Source of the DNA: Turbatrix aceti
Taxonomy: Eukaryota; Nematoda; Chromadorea; Rhabditida; Panagrolaimidae
DNA: 64,000 nt
Direction of reading: 5' to 3'
Assembly (NCBI GenBank): GCA_963969345.1
Contig: OZ017768.1
Coordinates: 5,418,718-5,482,717 of the forward strand
Part shown: piece by piece, positions 1 through 9,592 of the stretch
Position numbering within the stretch: position 1 is the stretch's first letter
Layout: each line of letters starts with the position of its first letter
Notes under the pieces: model-generated
What the model was told of the DNA's origin: nothing
What the model saw: only the letters and a program-made list of their open reading frames with translations
The model's database searches: none
Made by a program: the position numbers and the translations under genes

Positions 1-445
1 AATTATGGACAGACGAACGTTCGTGTTCGTTCGCGAACAAGTAAATTTTTTTTGTATTCGTGTCCGTTCACGAACAAACTTTTTTATAAAATTTTTTTGT
101 TTGTGCGTTCGTGAACAGATTTTTTTTAAATTTTTGTTCGTGAACAAAGAAAAATTTTTCAAACTAACAAAACTAACGAAATTAGGGAAACGCTGGCAAA
201 ATTGATGTTATTTGACCAAAAATGGCAAAAAAACAAAATTCAGTCAAGAAAAATTGTAGGGTGACTGTTATTAAAAAAAGAGAGAAAATGTTGACTACTC
301 AGCTTTACGTTTTTCCACTCGGGAGAACAAAATTGGCGAGCAAATGATGAAAAAAAAATTTGTTCGTTTGCGAACCAAATTTAAAAAAAAATTTGTGTGT
401 TCGTTCGCGAACAAAAAAAACAGCTGTTCGCCCATCCCTAATAAA
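1..445. repeat. GTTCG/CGAAC palindrome-rich element, copy 1 (intronic)
   Basis: This AT-rich block is studded with short palindromes such as TTCGTTCGCGAACAA, at about 25-40, 60-80, 100-118, 140-150, 362-375 and 398-415. It ends with GTTCGCCCATCCC near 426-438, the same right end seen in copy 2. It sits directly upstream of the acceptor at 477-478, so it lies inside an intron of the gene that leaves the window on the left. Related copies are at 3847-4563, 5125-5425, 53806-54240 and 59425-59825. The left end is decayed or begins outside the window. Confidence 0.75.
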
Positions 446-478
446 AATGCCTTTTTTCACCTATCGAATCCTTTGCAG

Positions 479-689
479 AGGCAACAAGATCGTCATCAAG
501 CAACGCGTGCTGCCCGGTTCGGCCAATTCCATTGCTTCGAGGTCGAGTCGTGGCTCGAGTTCTTCGGCACGCGGCAACCGTACTTCGACGAGTCCCCGAC
601 TCCTGACGCCGCGTGCCCCACGGGTCGAGTTCGGCGACGACGACTCTCCCCGACTCCAGGACCCGCCGCCGGTGCCTCCACACCGCTGA
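479..689 (+). CDS. C-terminal exon of an unrecognised gene truncated by the window edge
   Basis: An acceptor (CCTTTGCAG) ends at 478. The open frame that follows, read from base 480 with base 479 completing the previous codon, uses the GC-rich third positions typical of exons in this window and stops with TGA at 687-689. The roughly 70-residue tail starts with GNKIVIKQRVLPGS, continues as a Ser/Arg-rich low-complexity stretch, and ends with a proline-rich PPPVPPHR that looks like an SH3 ligand. This suggests the tail of a signalling or adaptor protein, but I cannot identify the family. Earlier exons lie left of the window. An overlapping longer frame to 814 was not preferred because its codon use is poorer. 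Confidence 0.5.
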
Positions 690-924
690 ATCCCGACTCC
701 GTCTCACAACGAATCCCCCTCCCCTCCTTACCCGTTGTCTCATCCTTCGTTGCGCGTAAACGATCATACCAAAGCAAACCTGGCGGAAATCGATTGATCG
801 CGGAAGATTTATAACTCAGATGAGAACTCGTTTGCGTTAGACATACACGGCGCGGCGCTGGGTGACATGGGCGAAAGTTCTAGTTCTCGTTCTCGTGTGA
901 TGAATTAAATTCGGTGGTAGTTGG

Positions 925-3200
925 TTATTTTGCGGTGACATGGACGAGTTCGTTGCGTGAGATGCCGGCATCGGCAAGGGTCAGTGTGGAATGTTCTTCT
1001 GCGGAATACACCCGACGGGGGAAGGACAAAACCAGGATATGGTCCCTCGAAGGCAGGCCCTGGCCTTCGATGAAAACGAACAAGCACTGAAAATCATACT
1101 TTTTACTATCTGCTCACGTGGACTGACAAAAAGCAACCCTTATCATATTGAGACTCAGTGCCAAACAAAATTTGCGGAACCAAAGATCGGCAAAGTTGCA
1201 CGTGCCGTAATTAGCTTTTTTTTAGTTTCGGACATCATTTCCCAAAAAATAGGCATCACTTCGATCAAAAAAAACTATCATTCGACTCACAATCAGTTTT
1301 CGATTCATAGAAAATAAAAAAAAATTATAAGTCCCCCTCAAAAATATGCCGAAATCAAAATTGATGTTTTTCAAATCCAATTTACGAACGTTTTTGACGC
1401 AATAAATCCCTATTTTTTTAAAAACGCGCCACAAAACTTGAAAAATGCTATTTTTAGCAGCTTTGTAACTTTTCCCTGTCAAAACCGCAAAAAAAAGAAA
1501 ATTACAAACCTTGAGCGGCGAATGAGTCGTCAGAGTAACTTGCTTTTTCTCGCTATTCGGAAGCTGAAGAATGATATGCACCTCCGGACTGTTTGGCACG
1601 ACGAAGCTCTTCCACTCCTCGGAATCGACGGTGGTGAGACGCGTGCCGTTCGTACACAGCTGTTCAATGTCCTCCATATCCGCATCCTGGCATACCGCCG
1701 GTGTCGCTTTCATCCTCTTTGCCGGAGCGTAAACGGCAGACGAGGAAGACGGTCCGGCATCCATGAAGCCATTGTCGCCGTCGTCGACAAACTTTCTTTT
1801 CGTCGCCTTCTGTTTCAGGGCCGGAGGCGATTCTACGGATGCCTGAGCCTGCGAAAGTGGCAAAACAGGGCCCAGGGTGGTTATCAAGTTCGTGTCGTAG
1901 GTTTTGAAATCTGGGTTTTCTTCCAGGAATCCGTTGACTAAAAAAACAAATAAAAAAATAGTTAAAATTCAACGACAGTAATTTTTCGCTGCGAGAAAAT
2001 CAGAAAAATTCTGTAGTGAAAAATTTCGCTTCAAGAGAAAAAACTTACGTTGCTCGATGAAAGCGACGGTATCCTTGAGCTGGGTCAACGAGTGGACGCG
2101 TTCTCCGGTGCGAGGATCGACGACCATGACAGCCGGAAAATTCTGGATGCCGTAGTAAGCGGCAACCCGCTTGCAGTCCGGCGAATCTTCACCAACCAAC
2201 CAGAACACAAAATTTCGTCTTACGATCTCGCGTACGTGTTCGTTGGACCAGATATCGCGATTGAGACAAACCGACTGGAATTCGCTGTTTTGCAGATTCA
2301 CGAGAAGCCACAAGCCTTCGTGCTCGGCGTGTGCCCGGGCCTAAAAATTCACATATCAGTCAAAAAAAGCTTGTTCAAAGTTACAACTCACAGATTCCCA
2401 AGTCTCAGCGAACATGATATCAATGGGTTTCCGAAAAAGTTGCTGCAAGTTGGACTGCCCTCCTCCGGAGCTGGACGGGCCTCCGGCATTGGCATGGCGA
2501 CTGCCGTTGAGTCTCGCTTCCGTCTGAGCACGAGCGATGGATCGGTAGTCGGTTGCGGAGTGAAACACCGAGTTGATCGGAGGTCGGACAATACCGTGCA
2601 CTGAAAAAAACGGCAAAGTTAATCCGCGAAAGGAAAATAAATCGATAGGGTTGTTTTGCGCGTAAAAAACAAGAAAAACCTACTCCAAGATTGTTCTATA
2701 CTCTCGTTGACGAGCCGAGCCCGATGTTGAGGTATCGGTGCTCTCACGTCATCGTCATCATCGACAGTTACCACGGGCCTAAAAAAATCATCAGGAATCA
2801 ATCAAGATATTCCAGCAAAAGCCAAAGCTTACCTATTGGTACTGCCATTATGGCCATGATTTCGAACACGCCGGGATCGTACCCCATTCACCAGCTGGTC
2901 CCGGCGTTCCTTTAACGGCTGCTTGGATTCGCCGGACGCAGCGGGTCTCGAATGATCGACGGATGCGACTTCCGAGTGATTTGCGCGGTTCTGCTGACGG
3001 AAATATCGATCGATGGCGACTTCCAGGTTGAAGTTGTGTGCCAGGAGCAACCGTGATGCCGTGTCATCGCACGTGCAACCTGCAAACAGACAAATATACG
3101 AAATAATCGGTATCGACACAGACCAGTCATCACAAAACAGAAAATCGAACTTACCGGTAAAATCCTTGAATTGAGAGATGACTACTTGTTGGTTGTCCAT
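925..3200 (-). CDS. UBXN7-like p97/VCP adaptor (UBA, UAS and UBX domains)
   Basis: Seven exons join in frame to give about 492 residues: complement of 925-1086, 1510-1937, 2049-2340, 2392-2600, 2684-2778, 2833-3079 and 3155-3200. The N-terminus (MDNQQVVISQFKDFTG, then ..RLLLAHNFNLEVAIDRYF) is a UBA-like ubiquitin-binding fold. The exon at 2049-2340 (EGLWLLVNLQ..., NIQNFPAVMVVDP-type strand) is the thioredoxin-like UAS domain. A Lys/Arg-rich linker follows, and the last two exons form a C-terminal UBX domain (EVHIILQLPN... through FVFIEGQGLP to the final VHVTAK). Proteins of this architecture tether the AAA ATPase p97 to ubiquitylated substrates. In the C-terminal half I read FPRR where many UBX domains have the p97-contacting FPR loop, so binding is expected. 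The ATG at 3200 is 406 bases from the divergent kinase start. An adaptor of the FAF/UBXN family other than UBXN7 is possible. Confidence 0.85.
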
Positions 3201-3606
3201 TGATTCGGTCTATGGCACTCCGAAGATGATATCCAGAAAGAAATGAAACCAAGACAAAGGAAATATGGATCGCAAAAGATCAGCAAGTCGACGAAAAAAA
3301 CCGTTCGTTTATCGAGCGCTGCCAGCAGAGAAACAAGCCGGACAACGAAAAACAGCTCCGTGCGCGTCAACACTCAGCGCACAACGCCAAACTGCCGCGT
3401 GACATAATTTTTGTGTGCTGCGTACAAAATTGTGAATTGTGGCACGGCATCACGCTCACATTGTGATTCAGGCCATGCCGGACGTCGTTGGCGGCGTTTT
3501 GCATGAAACCACCAAGATGATGCCGTTCTATGGAAGGGGAGTGGGTCGCTGAACGGCATTGTCAGAAGAGGGCATCTGCGCACGTCGACGAACGGTCGGC
3601 AAGGCA
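3201..3606. promoter_or_regulatory. Divergent intergenic region between the UBX gene and the TSSK-like kinase
   Basis: About 400 bases separate the two outward-facing start codons, so promoters for both genes must lie here unless extra 5' exons exist. The half nearest the kinase is GC-rich with CpG. I see no convincing TATA box. Bases from about 3559 are open in the kinase frame, so part of this may be 5' UTR. Confidence 0.4.
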
Positions 3607-5628
3607 ATGACGACGGCGATGGCGGGGCAACCAGCATGGACTCCCCAGACGACCAACGAGTCCACCAGCGTCGTCTACTCCATGCCGTCACTCACTGCCG
3701 TGGCGACCGGCATCGATAACGAACTACAGACATCCAATATGGCACAACAGATCGCAGTCACGACGACCGCTGTTGTCCTCAAGTGTTATTCTTGCAAGTG
3801 AGTGGTTTATTGAACGAATGCGAGAAGTGGGTGAGGAAATATCAGAGATGGGCAAACAAACATTCTTGTTCGTTCGTGAACAAAGGTAATTTTTCCGAAT
3901 AGACGAAACGAACAAAATTCGGGTAAAAATAGTTTAATTGTGCCGAAATCGATGTATTGAGAAAAAATGGCAAATAGTGTGCATTGATTTCGGCCATAAA
4001 AAGTGTAAGAAAACATTTATCGAAAACGAGAAAACGAATATCACCGCAGTTTACGTTTTTCTGCCAGTTAGGACAAAATTTTGTATAAAATACGCTAAAA
4101 ATCTGTTCGTTGTTCGTTTGCGAACACAATAAAAATGTTCACGTTCGTTTGATTTCTCAAAAAACAAAATGAACAAAATGTTCGTGTTCGTTCGCGAACG
4201 ATAAATTTAATTTTTTGCGTTCTTGTTTGTTTGCGAACAGATTCACTTTGTTCGCGTTCGTTCGTGAACAAAGATAAATTTTCCAAACAGTCAAAACGAA
4301 CAAAAATTTGGGTAAAATTAATTTAATTGTGCCGAAATCGATGCTTTTTGTCAAAAAATGGCAAATAGTGTGTGTTGATTTCGGCTATAAAAAATATTGT
4401 AATACTTATCGAAAACGAAAAAACGCATATCACCGCAGTTTACGTTTTTTTTTGCCCAGTTAGGACAAAATTTTGCATTTTAATCATTAAAATGATTAAA
4501 ATAATCTGTTTGTTGTTCGTTCGTGTTCGTTCGCAAACAAAAGCAAAAGGCTGTTCGCCCATCCTACCTGGATTTTTTTCAGGTTCAAACGCTACGTGGC
4601 GATTAAGATCATCAATACACGACTAATCCCCCCGGCGCTCTCAGAAAAATTCATCTCGCGGGAACTCGGAATCACGGCCGAGCTGCACCACCCCTTCATC
4701 ATCCGGTGCCTCTGCGTGTACAAAGAAGTCCCGACGCGCATCGTCATCGTCACCGACTATGCGGAAGGCGGCACGCTGCTGGCCTACCTCCTTCAGCGCC
4801 AGCGCCTGCCCGAATACGAAGCGGCCCGGCTCTTCCGGCAGCTCGCAGAAGCCGTCAATTTCCTCCACGTCTCGTACGGCGTCGCTCACCGCGACATCAA
4901 GCTGGAGAACGTTCTTCTCGACCGCTTCTGCAATGTGAAACTCGCGGATTTTGGATTCGCGCGGCCCGCGCAGGCGGCGTGCAGGTCGACGTCGTTCTGC
5001 GGCACCCGGCCGTACTCGTGCCCCCAGCTGGTCGATCACGTCGAGTATTCACCGTTCATGGCCGACTGGTACGCCTGTGGAATACTGCTCTATACGATTC
5101 TTGCCGGAACGTGGCCCCACGTGAGTTTTCGTGTTCGTACACGTTCGTTCGCGAACAAATTTAAAATTTATTTTTCATATTCGTTCATTAACAAAATTTT
5201 AATAAATTCGTTGTTCGTGTGTTCGTTCACGAACATTTCTAAATTTTTTCGAACAGGTAAAACGAACAAAATAAGCTTTCAATTTTGGGTATATTTAGAA
5301 AAATGAATTCAAAAACGATGTTATTTGATAAAAAAAACGATAAAATTTGTTCGTTTTTGTGAACAAAATTTGAGAAACGTTTACGTTTTTCCACAAACAA
5401 AAAATCGAGTTTTTGCCCCATCAGTGCCATTGACATCCTTTACAGAGCCCCGAAGAGACAATAGCCTACCCGGTGTTCTACCCAGACGTGGTGCCCGTTG
5501 CAGCGCGTCCTCTGCTCGACTGTCTCCTCGAGAAAGACGAGTCGAAGCGTGGCACCTTTGCTGACATCTGCGGGAGCGCGTGGCTCACCTGGCTGACAAA
5601 TGACGGCGCGTGGATGGCAAACACGTGA
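3607..5628 (+). CDS. TSSK-like serine/threonine kinase with a glycine-less P-loop
   Basis: Three exons (3607-3797, 4583-5120, 5446-5628) give about 303 residues. The catalytic core is clear: VAIKII (ATP lysine), a PRELGI-type helix C glutamate written SRELGI, AHRDIKLENVLL (catalytic loop), LADFGFAR (metal site), the CGTRPYSCPQL activation segment and WYACGILLYTILAG. The helix-C and HRD neighbourhoods and the very short tail match testis-specific serine kinases (TSSK), which act late in sperm development. Where the glycine loop should be, exon 1 reads IAVTTTAVVLKCYS, with all the usual glycines missing; this region joins correctly across the intron. The first ATG in frame is 3607, giving an N-terminal lead of about 50 residues; an upstream exon is possible. 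Both introns (785 and 325 bases) are filled with the dispersed palindromic element. Confidence 0.82.
3847..4563. repeat. Palindromic intronic element, copy 2 (tandem duplicate)
   Basis: The block is bounded by GATGGGC at 3847-3853 and GCCCATC at 4557-4563, which form terminal inverted repeats. It contains two related halves: both carry TTTAATTGTGCCGAAATCGATG (about 3935-3957 and 4320-4343), GGCAAATAGTGTG, TTGATTTCGGC and ATCACCGCAGTTTACG. So the element appears duplicated head to tail inside one insertion. It fills intron 1 of the TSSK-like kinase, leaving about 49 bases on the donor side and 19 on the acceptor side. Confidence 0.8.
5125..5425. repeat. Palindromic intronic element, copy 3
   Basis: This copy starts four bases after the donor (GTGAGT) of kinase intron 2 and ends about 20 bases before its acceptor. 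It contains GTTCGTTCGCGAACAA at about 5142-5158, GTTCGTTCACGAACA near 5221 and the shared internal motif TTTTGGGTATATTTAGAAAA at about 5283-5302, also found in copies 4 and 5. In effect the intron is the element plus splice sites. Confidence 0.8.
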
Positions 5629-6113
5629 CCCAGAATGGCCCGGTAGGGGTGGACATTTTTTACATCGATTACAACAGTTTGTGACAAAAAAAATCGCACG
5701 GAGCAAAGTTTGCCGGGGCAAGACAAGAACAGGACGCTGCTACGTGCCGGGGTTACTGTATTTTTGATGGTATCCAACGGGAAAAAGTGTTCAAATATAT
5801 TTCTGTGAAATATTTCCGTTTTTGCTGTTTTTTTTACTTCTTGACCATTTTTTAACACAAGATTGCTTTTTCTGGATTTTGCCCGACACTTTTTACATCG
5901 ATTACAACAGTTTATGACAAAATCTGTTAAGCAAAGCAAGCGCACAAATAATTTGTAACGTGGATTCGGAGTGAGTTGTATGGAGGAAGACGGATGCGTA
6001 CAATGGGGCCAACCGGAGTCGGGAGGAACGCTGGGGGTGTGCCGGAGATCGGAGAGTGGGGATCAGAGTTGAGTGTGGTGGGCAAGTAGATTGGCTGGGG
6101 CCGTGTTTGTGTT

Positions 6114-6151
<38 letters not shown>

Positions 6152-6217
6152 GGGAGACAGTGATGACCGGTTTTGGTAGAGCAAGACGCCGCTGCTACGC
6201 GTCGAATTAAATTTTGG
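5629..6217. other. Convergent 3' gap with a direct repeat and (GT)n microsatellite
   Basis: This 589-base stretch lies between the stop of the kinase and the stop of the homeobox gene. It has no coding signal. Two near-identical copies of a 35-base sequence containing TACATCGATTACAACAGTTT lie at 5655-5689 and 5889-5922, 234 bases apart. A (GT)n tract runs from about 6114 to 6147. Presumably it holds both 3' UTRs. Confidence 0.6.
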
Positions 6218-9200
6218 CTACTGCTGGTGGCGAGAGGAGGATGGGGACTCGGGCTGCGGCGAGGAGGGCGTTGATGCTTCGTCGGCCGGGGGCTGCGAAG
6301 GGGCTCCACCGATGCCGCTCTTCAGCAGGGCCTCGAGCAGCTTGGCTGAATCCTCGCCGGCCGGGAGACCGGTGACCGAGAGCAGTCGATGCGTGAGCTC
6401 AGGGCCTGACGGGGGCTCGGACGATGTCGATAGCTTGGGCGACGTGGCGGAGGAAGACGTCGTCGCGACGGCTGCGGCGGCAGCGGCCTGCTGAAGGCTG
6501 TTGGCAAAGAGCGGGTTCAGCAGCAGCATGTGATCCACTGAAAAATAGAAGATAGAAAAACAGATAAAAATTATGTCAAAGAAAAAACTCACTGAAAGCG
6601 GGATTCTGTGCAACAGCGTTGAAGAGTGCCGAAGGATCGGCGGTCGGGGCGAGACCCCCAGCACCCGGCATCTGCCCGTTGGCGGCAGCGGCAGCGGCGA
6701 CGGCGGCGGCATTGGCGGCCATGAGGGCATACTGATTGGCAAAATTCGGCTGCATCATTCCGGGATGCGGCATGCCGTTGCCGCCGAGAGCTGCGACCGC
6801 GTTGTACTGCTGCATGGCGCCCTGGGCACGGCCCTGCTTGCGGAACTTGGCCCGACGGTTTTGGAACCACACCTGGACCCGGGCTTCTGAGAGGTTCACA
6901 CGCGTCGCGAGATCTTCTCTGAAAAACGATAACTTCATTATTTTTTTGTTTTCAAGGCATAGCGTCAGGTGTGCACCCCAGACCCCTACAGTACCCCAAA
7001 ATCTCCCCGGCAGCAGTCAAACACAATTTTCAAAATCGGAAGGTAATTCCCTGGATTGGTGGCAATTTGGACAATTACAAGCCGGCAAAGCAGGCTTCTC
7101 AATGCTTAGTTAATTTGTTTTTGAGTGGTTTACACAAGTGTCTCTGCGGCTGCGCGAGCGCGTGTTCAAAGCGGCAACGCGGCGGCAAGGACGGAAGTCG
7201 GCCAGGACACGGGTCCTCACAATACCCACTCTACGCCATATTATGCAAATGAAATGTCGGTTACAGTCATCATCGCGCTCGTTAAAATTGCTTCCGCACT
7301 CTGCAATTAGCACTGGTCAGCAGGTGCGCGCGTTCTGCGTTCGATGCTCATGCTCTTTGTGCCAGGGCAGGTAGCTAAATACCTGCTCCAATGTTGCGAC
7401 CGGGATCATGACTAGCGTGGGGTGTCTGTCTCAGACAGCCGCCGGCAGCGCCGACAGCGGTAAGCCCTATGACAACGCGTGGGAATCGTTGTATAATATT
7501 TATGTGCGGATTAACGTGTTATTCCGTGATTAAAAAATTAAGCACCAGGAAGACGGGCAGGTAGGTAACTCAAGGTGAGGGTGGTTGTCTAATACGAACT
7601 CTGAGGAGGAAGAGGAAGCCTTACGCGAAAGATTACGCGATGTGTTAAACGTGAGCAACTAACATACATTTGAATGCCAGCAGATTTTTTTTTTGAGATT
7701 ACGGTACAATTTTGCATTGAATTCGGATCATCCATGGCACTTTGCTTCTGATTTCTTTCAATTTTTAAAAATTAAATTTCGGCCCAGGTAAGCAGTCCAC
7801 CCTTCCCTGCGCGGTCCTATGTCATCGGTAGCCAGCCATAGCAAATTATTCATCTCCCCCTGTCACAATCTGTGCATAATTGTCGCCGGGAATGAATCAA
7901 ATCAAAAATTGCCGAAACCGTCCTGGGCCCCTCCAGAAGCCCATCGTAGGAGAAAAACTGACTCGTGCAGGGTCGGGTCGGTCGGTAAGCATTAACTATG
8001 CATGAAATTGGTTCGTTTACACAGACAACAATTTTGGAACAAGCACTGTAATATTTTTTGGCAGCCCGGGAGGGGAGATGGTCGGTTCGCGAGCGGTGCG
8101 AGCGGGCTAATTATTGGCCAATAAAGAGCGCTTACAACCACGCTGGTCCCGCTGCTTGTTGCCAGAAAAAAGAAAGAAAGAGAGCGGCTGCCAGAGGCAG
8201 GGCAGTTCCGAGCGTGCCTATTAATTTGTGCGCGGAGTCCTGCATTTCAGAGCAGTCCTCTTCCTTCGATCTCTTTCTCTCTCTCTCTCGTGATGGATGC
8301 CACACGCCTAATATCCCCCAGATGAGTCAATTAATGACTCTGTCAAATTGCTCTAGTTATACATGTATGATGATAACGACTCTGCCCTGGGGCAAAACGA
8401 ATGAATGACTCTTCAAGCACGATCAACTCGTTGTTTTTGAAGCTGCTGTTGGTGCTCGCATGTCTCTTCAAACGGCAATTATCACGCTTTTAATTGAATT
8501 TTGAATTTTTATCCGGCCACCAAACAAAAAAGTTACATTGCATGAGCCGTTCAAACTTGAGCACCAAAGATGCTTCCAAGCACCCCAAAAAAAATAAATA
8601 TTTCGACACAAAAAATGTTTCACCAAAAAAAGAGATGTATGTATGTTTTTACAATTATCCAAAAAGACAAATAAAAAAGATAAATAATTTTTGTGCCGTA
8701 GAAGCCCTTTAGCTGACTGACTGACCTTGGTGCCCTAATCGGTGACAGTGCATGCATGACCACTCTACTAATTGGTCAATTAGGCGAGAGGACGCGCAGC
8801 TGTTGAATTGGAGCCTCAGAAACAAAAAAAACACAAAAGGTAAAAGCGTGGACGAAAGCGAAAGTCAAAGTCAAAGTCAAAATCAACAAACCTCAGAAAA
8901 ACGTCGGGATAATGCGTGTGAGCAAAGATCTTCTCCAGCTCATCCAGCTGGTAGGCGCTGAACGTCGTACGATAACGGCGCTGTTTGTTCCGCTTGGAGC
9001 AATCGTCGGAACCCGAGCCAGGAGAATTCTTATCTTCTCCCGGGGAGAGCTTTGACGCGTCCAAACCGGGTGACGGGGATTTGCGATCATCAGGAATATC
9101 ATCTGACTCGCGTTTTCCGTCTTCATTCTTTACGGCGAGACTCTCGACGTTGAAGAAGGTATGGGGCCTCTTGGCCGAGGGCGGTGTCGACGGGGCGTCA

Positions 9201-9592
9201 GAATCCGCCTCGCGTTTCACCCCAGACGAGCTCCCAGGCGGGGAAGAAGCCTGTGAAATCGGCGGAAACCCAGCCAGGGGGTTCTGCATGCCAAAAAGAT
9301 GGTTCATAGCACCGAACATGGCACCTGGAGGCCCGGAATTTGCTCCACTCGTCGGAGGCGAGCCTCCCGCGTTGTACATAGCCGCAAACTGGGCTGCAAT
9401 GTGCTGCTGCATCGTCCAAAACTGATGAAAGGCGGCGAGTTGATCGGAAGTCGCGGTCGACGTCGATGGCACGCCACCCCCAGCTCCAAGGCTGCCGGGG
9501 GACGTCTTGGCATCGTGAAGAGCTGCCATCTCAGCCACTTTCTTGAACACGTCGGAGTCCACTACGGCCGTCGATGAAGGATACTCAGGCAT
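6218..9592 (-). CDS. alr-1: Paired-like (aristaless-related) homeodomain transcription factor
   Basis: Three exons (complement of 6218-6537, 6593-6918 and 8892-9592) give about 448 residues. The homeodomain at about residues 204-263 begins [18 protein letters not shown] and ends [15 protein letters not shown]; it has W48, F49, Q50, N51 and R53, as in Q50 paired-like proteins, and is closest in my memory to nematode ALR-1/Arx. The large intron splits the codon of homeodomain residue 31. An EH1-like Groucho-binding motif (FNVESLA, residues 147-153) lies N-terminal to it. Flanks are rich in Ser, Pro, Gly and poly-Ala; I see no OAR tail. In C. elegans ALR-1 acts in sensory and motor neuron development. 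An acceptor-like site (TTCCTTTAG) about 25 bases before the ATG may mark a spliced or trans-spliced leader. Another al/Arx/Alx-group identity is possible. Confidence 0.82.
6919..8891 (-). other. Long intron inside the homeobox
   Basis: This 1,973-base intron has a clean donor (GAG/GTTTGT at 8892/8891) and acceptor (TTTTTCAG ending at 6919), and joins LR to EDLAT in frame. It is far longer than most introns in the window, and I see no coding sequence in it. It carries several ATTA-core motifs (for example 7499-7515, 8106-8125 and 8770-8785). Long introns of developmental regulators often carry enhancers, but that is inference. Confidence 0.55.

Noticed and set aside
344..814. 156-codon frame overlapping the left-edge exon
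   Set aside because: Begins inside the repeat element, uses poorer codons than the frame ending at 689, and contains no recognisable domain.
5902..6309. His/Thr/Ser-rich minus-strand frame
   Set aside because: Runs through the (GT)n microsatellite and overlaps the end of the homeobox gene in another frame.
8816..8891. Extension of the homeobox exon beyond the donor
   Set aside because: After LR the frame reads a DFDFDF low-complexity tail; the GT donor and the in-frame continuation at 6918 that completes the homeodomain are far better.
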